A stretch of 6,653 bases of DNA from contig CAYWHE010000223.1 of NCBI GenBank assembly GCA_964458125.1, forward strand, positions 1-6,653, given 5' to 3'. Of the stretch, positions 1 to 3,850 are shown in pieces. The notes under the pieces are model-generated. The model saw only the letters and a list, made by a program, of their open reading frames with translations, did no database searches and had not been told where the DNA came from. Both the position numbers and the translations under genes were made by a program. Source of the stretch: CAYWHE01 sp964458125. Its GTDB lineage: Bacteria; Bacteroidota; Bacteroidia; AKYH767-A; OLB10. Positions within the stretch are counted from its first letter, which is position 1. Every line of letters starts with the position of its first letter.

Positions 1-1184
1 ATCCGACCATGGGCTCCTTTTTTGAAGAGCAGGCCAGGGCCCTGATGAAAGCCGGTCACCGGGTTGCCATCTTCTACCCGAACTTTTATCCATTGGCGAG
101 TTTTTTTAAGAAAAAAATCCGCTACGGGGATGAATGGAACGACAAGGGGTTGATGAGTTATATCTATGCCGTACAAAGTGTGTTTCCCCGTTCCAAAAGG
201 GTCAACAACATTTATTTGTTGTTGCGCTCCAACCATGAATTTAAAAAATATTTGAAAAAAAACGGCAGGCCCGACGTCATCCATGCCCATTCCGTTTTTG
301 ACGCGGGCATTATCGGGCTTTACCTGTCGGGCAAATACAGCATCCCCATGGTGCTGACCGAGCACCTCACGCATTTTACAGGCACCCTGAAAGGCGATGT
401 CTACAAAATGAAACTGGCCGCCGGAATCTTCCGGAAAGCCGCAGCCAGCATTGCCGTCAGCCATCATTTTAAAAAGGACCTGGAACGGGAACTGGGGCTG
501 GACTGCTCCGTATTCCGGGTGGTGTACAACATGGTCGGGGAACAGTTCTATTCGAAATTCGAAAAAAAGTCACACCTGCCTGGGGAAACATTTCACTTTT
601 TCACCAACTCCTTTCTCAACGAAAGAAAAAATCACCTTCTGCTTTTCGATGCCTTAAACCTGCTTATTCAGAAAAATTACCAGGTGGATTTACGGGTTGG
701 CGGCGGCGGTGAAACGGAAGAAAAACTGAAAAAATATGCCCGGGATCACGGTCTTGAAAAACACATCACTTTTCTGGGCGGACTCAGCCGTGAACAGGTG
801 AAAGCGGAACTGGACCGATGCCATGCCTTCATCCTGGGCAGCCGGTTTGAAAGTTTCGGGGTTGTCCTGATTGAAAGCCTCGCCTCTGGAAGGCCTGTCG
901 TATCTACCAATTCAGGGGGACCGGAAGAAATTATTGATCCTACCAACGGGCTGCTTGTAAACTCTTTTAATCCGACGGACTTTTCAGCAGCGATGGAAAA
1001 CCTGATGAGCCGGTACGCATCCTACGACCAGGGCTGCATAAGGGAAAACTGTCACAAACGATTTTCAGAAGAAACCATTTCCCGTGAACTGATGCAGGTT
1101 TATGTGAATGCCATTAAAAAATTCAACGCTTCTGAACATAAGCCAATAAAATTTCCCCTGTTTTTCCCGGTTACCTCACCCTGA
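1..1184 (+). CDS. GT4-like glycosyltransferase (GT-B fold), 5' end outside the window
   Basis: Probable retaining glycosyltransferase that moves a sugar from an activated donor to a growing surface glycan in the cytoplasm; donor and acceptor cannot be read from sequence. Numbering from the ATG at 9 gives 391 residues. The N-terminal half carries a GT4-type opening (EEQARALMKAGHRVAIFYP, residues 6-24), followed by DVIHAHSVFDAG (89-100) and VLTEH (115-119). The C-terminal Glycos_transf_1 domain spans about 194-335, with an ERK at 205-207, the glycine-rich strand RVGGGG (229-234) and the E-x7-E signature ESFGVVLIE (Glu281 and Glu289), followed by SGGPEEIID. The frame stays open upstream of the ATG (codons for Pro-Thr to the window edge). 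GT4 proteins usually have a short strand and a Pro/Gly loop before this point, so the ATG at 9 is probably internal and some 10-30 residues are missing. The stop lies 8 bp from the end of the convergent methyltransferase gene. The last 18 or so residues form a non-conserved tail. Family call is strong; specific role unknown. Confidence 0.9.
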   Translation, partial: PTMGSFFEEQARALMKAGHRVAIFYPNFYPLASFFKKKIRYGDEWNDKGLMSYIYAVQSVFPRSKRVNNIYLLLRSNHEFKKYLKKNGRPDVIHAHSVFDAGIIGLYLSGKYSIPMVLTEHLTHFTGTLKGDVYKMKLAAGIFRKAAASIAVSHHFKKDLERELGLDCSVFRVVYNMVGEQFYSKFEKKSHLPGETFHFFTNSFLNERKNHLLLFDALNLLIQKNYQVDLRVGGGGETEEKLKKYARDHGLEKHITFLGGLSREQVKAELDRCHAFILGSRFESFGVVLIESLASGRPVVSTNSGGPEEIIDPTNGLLVNSFNPTDFSAAMENLMSRYASYDQGCIRENCHKRFSEETISRELMQVYVNAIKKFNASEHKPIKFPLFFPVTSP

Positions 1185-1201
1185 GCCGCGGGCTATTTTT
1201 T
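1184..1201 (+). terminator. weak candidate intrinsic terminator after the glycosyltransferase gene
   Basis: A 4-bp GC-rich stem (AGCC at 1184-1187 and GGCT at 1191-1194, loop GCG) is followed by ATTTTTT on the plus strand. It begins at the last base of the glycosyltransferase stop codon and runs into the 3' end of the convergent gene. The stem is short for an intrinsic terminator, so it may be weak or fortuitous. Confidence 0.3.
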
Positions 1202-2110
1202 CCTGAACAGGGCCCTTATCCCGCTGACGACAAATTCATCGAAATTGCCCGACTTGCTTTTAAAGCAGGAAGGATACCTGGTCACCAGGTTTAAATCTCC
1301 AAAGGTCCTGATTTCATTATATTCGAAAACGTCAACTTGTCCCGCTTTTGACTTCCATAAATTCCTGAACTGATCCAATGACCAGCCGTTGGCATGAGAG
1401 GTAAAATTAACCTGCTCCAGTTGATTTTTCTGGATAAAGGCCTCCATGTCTGAAACGCGAAAGAGGTGATGGCAATAGGGCACGGGAATGGATTTATAGG
1501 CATGCATGCCATACGAGGAATTAAACAGGGGAGAAAACTCGATGTAAACATACCCTCCCGGTCTTAATACGCGCAAGGTTTCCGACAACACCTGGTCCGG
1601 CCGGGGGAAATGTTCAAAAGCATTATAGGAAAACACGAAATCAAAGGACTGAGCGGGAAGTGTTATATGGGCCGCATCCATTTTGTGAAATACGACACCG
1701 GCCTGCCTGGCGCGTTCGTCAAAGCCCCCGTCATAATAATCAATAGCCGTACAGGTCATTCCTTTTTCCTGAAGGATGCCGCTGACCATGCCGTCACCGC
1801 AGCCCAGTTCCAGGAAATCCTGCCGCTTTCCGGGCAGGGAATTGTCCATGAGCAGGATGGCGGAAGCCCGTTCCAGGCCTCTTTCCCGGATGGAAACAGG
1901 GTCGTAAAGATAAGTGGAGACGAAGGAATATTTTTTAAACAGTTCCGGCAACAGGGATGCGGAAAGGTATTCCGGGCTCGAACCGGAAGCTGTAAAAGCC
2001 TGCAACGCTTTCTTGTACCGTATGGCATTCCAGGTATCGGCCGACTTCCTGATCAGGGCATCGGGCAATATCACACGGGCTAATTTTTTTACGTTTGCAA
2101 TCATCGCCAT
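1193..2110 (-). CDS. class I SAM-dependent methyltransferase (Methyltransf_11/25-like)
   Basis: Predicted cytoplasmic S-adenosylmethionine-dependent methyltransferase of 305 residues; substrate unknown. The Rossmann core is clear: motif I is FLELGCGDG (99-107), the acidic residue ending strand 2 is Asp124 in TAIDYYDGG, a further acidic position is Asp145 in KMDAAH, motif IV is FDFVFSYNAFEHFPRP (157-172 region), and the post-motif strand LRPGGYVYIEF is at 182-192. The 95-residue N-terminal extension and the C-terminal part after residue 195 (GMHAYKSIPVPYCHHLF, then a Trp/Phe-rich stretch) are not the core fold and may shape the acceptor site. No signal peptide or membrane segment is seen. Two in-frame ATGs two codons apart (2110, 2104) both fit; neither has a clear Shine-Dalgarno sequence. 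The gene lies downstream of a strong terminator on the same strand, so it should have its own promoter in 2111-2165. Its neighbour is a glycosyltransferase, so methylation of a sugar or glycan intermediate is a reasonable guess, though small-molecule or quinone methylation cannot be excluded. Confidence 0.88.
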   Translation of the reverse strand: MAMIANVKKLARVILPDALIRKSADTWNAIRYKKALQAFTASGSSPEYLSASLLPELFKKYSFVSTYLYDPVSIRERGLERASAILLMDNSLPGKRQDFLELGCGDGMVSGILQEKGMTCTAIDYYDGGFDERARQAGVVFHKMDAAHITLPAQSFDFVFSYNAFEHFPRPDQVLSETLRVLRPGGYVYIEFSPLFNSSYGMHAYKSIPVPYCHHLFRVSDMEAFIQKNQLEQVNFTSHANGWSLDQFRNLWKSKAGQVDVFEYNEIRTFGDLNLVTRYPSCFKSKSGNFDEFVVSGIRALFRKK

Positions 2111-2132
2111 GCATTTTATAAAGGATCAAATT

Positions 2133-2147
2133 ACGGAAACTTTCCGT
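2133..2147. repeat. perfect 7-1-7 inverted repeat upstream of the methyltransferase gene
   Basis: The sequence ACGGAAA-C-TTTCCGT is a perfect 7-bp inverted repeat around one central base, centred about 30 bp upstream of the methyltransferase start. It lies in the only space where that gene's promoter could be. On the minus strand it is followed directly by TAATTTG, which is one base short of the Bacteroidota -7 consensus TAnnTTTG. It could be an operator for a dimeric regulator; with a one-base loop it is unlikely to be a good RNA hairpin. A chance palindrome is possible. Confidence 0.4.
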
Positions 2148-2165
2148 CAGCAGAGATCATTTTAT

Positions 2166-2197
2166 AAAAAAAAGCCCCCCGCCTAAGGCGGAGGGCT
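2166..2197 (-). terminator. strong intrinsic terminator of the T9SS-sorted protein gene
   Basis: Read on the minus strand, an 11-bp stem (arms 2187-2197 and 2173-2183, one U-G wobble, loop UUA) is followed by an unbroken run of U from the A-tract at 2166-2173. It starts 24 bp after the stop codon of the secreted-protein gene and 55 bp before the methyltransferase start. It separates the two genes, which lie on the same strand, into different transcription units. Confidence 0.9.
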
Positions 2198-2221
2198 CCA
2201 TTACCATGAAGGAATTAGTTT

Positions 2222-3610
2222 TTAATTATTTGTTTTAACAATGCGTGCAATGCTGCTGTTGGAATTACCCTGGGAAACCTGAACCAGGTAACTTCCTGCA
2301 GGAAGATTTTGTCCTACCTGAATGGTTCTTTCTCCGCTGGCCAGCTGAAGATTCTCAATCACACGGCCGGTCATGTCCATCAATTTCACGCTGGATGCGA
2401 CATCATTACCGGTCAGCACATTGACATTAAACATGTCGTTGGAAGGATTCGGGAACACACCGATTTCGATGTTTCCGGAGAATGAACTCCTTGCATTTCC
2501 GCCGGAAGGAGGAGCAACAGGACCGGTGATACCTACGACGCAGGGATTGCCATAGCAATAGGAAATACCGTTGACAACAGCCCTTTCGCGTACATTATAA
2601 AATTTACCTGTTTGCAATGCGGGATTAACGTCTCCCAGCATCACCCTGCGTGTAGGGTTTGCAAACACCCAGGTCACACCGGGGTTGGTGGTTTCTTCAA
2701 ATTCGAATTCATACGTAGGAGGCGTTCCGGCATACGACAAAACACGTCCGCCCACGATCGTATCGGAAAGCGTCATGTTCAGGTTCGGGCAGAAAGGAGT
2801 TTCCAGTTCCGGCTGACGGATGGAACGAACCACCACGGTCTTGGACGCAAACGTACATTGACCGCCGTTGATGGTAACGGAACAACTGATGGACAAGGTA
2901 TCCAGGATCGGTCCGCCTGATCCAACCAGGGTAACGGTTGTTGACTGGGTGGTGGCACCGTTGGTCCAGAGGTAATTGCTTAAACCTGATTGTGCGGTCA
3001 GCGTTACGCTGCCCGGCTGACAGAAGGTGAGCGGTCCGCTGGCGGTTACGACAGGAGAGAACCCGGCATCCAATACGTCAACAACAATGCTGTTGCTGGT
3101 GGAAGAACATCCGCTGATGTTGGTGATGGTCACATCATACGATCCGGATTGATTTACGCTAATGCTTTGGGTGGTGGCACCGTTGTTCCATAAGTAGGAA
3201 CTGAGGAAATTTCCACCGGCAGCCGTCAGGGTAACAGATTGTCCGGGACACAGGGTGGTCGGTCCGTTGGCGGAAATCGTTGCGTTTGGCTTGGGCAGGA
3301 AGATAAAAATTCTCCAGGGGCTTGTCACGGATTGTGAATTTCCATTAGCACCTGTACCGGTAACGGTTACACGGAATAAACCGGTATTCAGGATCGTTAA
3401 GGTAGCACTGGTTGCTCCATTCGACCACAGGTAGGAATAAGGACCAGATAAGGGGCCTGTAATATTAACGCCAAGCACCTTAGGGTCACCAAGGCAACCC
3501 AGGGTACTTCCCGTTATTGCCACTGATTGCGCATTTACACTGGCAGTAAATAATCCGAGCAACATTACCAGCAACATTTTTTCCTTAAGAAATTCAGTAA
3601 ATTTTTTCAT
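2222..3610 (-). CDS. secreted repeat protein with T9SS type A C-terminal sorting domain
   Basis: A 462-residue predicted extracellular or cell-surface protein. Residues 1-27 are a Sec signal peptide (Lys-rich start, hydrophobic KMLLVMLLGLFTASVNA, cleavage likely after Ala27). Three related Ig/PKD-like beta repeats follow at about 29-95, 108-180 and 187-262. Each has a W-x-N-G-A-T core (WSNGAT 62-67, WNNGAT 141-146, WTNGAT 215-220), and the second and third also share a CPGQSVTLTA-like strand. Residues about 263-365 form a different module with three Cys (274, 352, 357) and the segment KFYNVRERAVVNGISYCYG; I do not recognise it. A Pro/Gly/Ser linker (365-380) leads to the type A sorting domain (384-462): GVFPNPSNDMFNVNV, VKLMDMTGRVIENL, LPAGSYLVQVSQG and the basic C-terminal IVKTNN. 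Such tails direct passage through the outer-membrane T9SS and are usually removed. There is no catalytic signature, so a structural or adhesin-like role is inferred. The start is supported by the signal peptide and by a consensus promoter 54 bp upstream. The leader is A-rich with no Shine-Dalgarno sequence, as is usual in this phylum. Confidence 0.92.
   Translation of the reverse strand: MKKFTEFLKEKMLLVMLLGLFTASVNAQSVAITGSTLGCLGDPKVLGVNITGPLSGPYSYLWSNGATSATLTILNTGLFRVTVTGTGANGNSQSVTSPWRIFIFLPKPNATISANGPTTLCPGQSVTLTAAGGNFLSSYLWNNGATTQSISVNQSGSYDVTITNISGCSSTSNSIVVDVLDAGFSPVVTASGPLTFCQPGSVTLTAQSGLSNYLWTNGATTQSTTVTLVGSGGPILDTLSISCSVTINGGQCTFASKTVVVRSIRQPELETPFCPNLNMTLSDTIVGGRVLSYAGTPPTYEFEFEETTNPGVTWVFANPTRRVMLGDVNPALQTGKFYNVRERAVVNGISYCYGNPCVVGITGPVAPPSGGNARSSFSGNIEIGVFPNPSNDMFNVNVLTGNDVASSVKLMDMTGRVIENLQLASGERTIQVGQNLPAGSYLVQVSQGNSNSSIARIVKTNN
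2946..3185 (-). repeat. duplicated 18-bp segment marking internal protein repeats
   Basis: The same 18 bases (TGGGTGGTGGCACCGTTG on the plus strand) occur at 2946-2963 and 3168-3185, 222 bp or exactly 74 codons apart. They encode the Asn-Gly-Ala-Thr-Thr-Gln core of repeats 3 and 2 of the secreted protein. The first repeat has a diverged version near 3401-3425. The identity in DNA suggests a fairly recent tandem duplication or gene conversion between repeats 2 and 3. Confidence 0.75.
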
Positions 3611-3850
3611 TGTTCTTTGTTTTAATTGTTTTTTTGAAGCTTTGTTTGAGGAATCTGATATGGCAAAGATATTCTTTTTTGTTAGACCAACAAATTATTG
3701 TTATTTTTTTTTGTCCACAATTAGGCTGCCTGTCTTGGTTTCAAGGTATTGTAATCAAATCCGTATTCCATTCATTTTATTGATAATTTTCAGAACTTTA
3801 AAGCCCGGAATCAGTTTAAACTCTATATCATTGCAACCTTAAACTTTTTC
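3611..3850. other. AT-rich divergent intergenic region
   Basis: This 240-bp gap separates the secreted-protein gene (leftward) from the sensor gene (rightward). It holds the consensus leftward promoter at 3664-3694. For the rightward gene only imperfect -7 boxes are visible: TAATTTTC at 3784-3791 and TATCATTG at 3826-3833, each 7 of 8 matches to TAnnTTTG, and neither with a TTG at the usual distance. I found no good operator, terminator or small RNA structure here. The short open frame inside it starts at a TTG, overlaps the promoter and has no coding character. Confidence 0.6.
3664..3694 (-). promoter_or_regulatory. consensus Bacteroidota sigma-ABfr-type promoter for the secreted protein gene
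   Basis: On the minus strand the -33 box TTTG (plus-strand CAAA at 3691-3694) is separated by exactly 19 bp from TATCTTTG (plus-strand CAAAGATA at 3664-3671), a full match to TAnnTTTG. Transcription would begin near 3657, giving an A-rich leader of about 47 nt before the ATG at 3610. Both boxes and the spacing match the known consensus for the primary sigma factor of this phylum. Confidence 0.8.

Noticed and set aside
1610..2083. Plus-strand open frame of 157 codons over the methyltransferase
   Set aside because: It overlaps the well-supported methyltransferase on the opposite strand, shows no recognisable motif and has no promoter.
2612..2920. Plus-strand open frame of 102 codons over the secreted-protein gene
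   Set aside because: It is antisense to a gene with a signal peptide, sorting tail, promoter and terminator, and its product has no protein-like features.
3642..3842. Small open frame of 66 codons in the divergent intergenic region
   Set aside because: It starts at TTG, overlaps the consensus leftward promoter and consists of AT-driven Ile/Phe/Leu-rich sequence without a ribosome-binding context.
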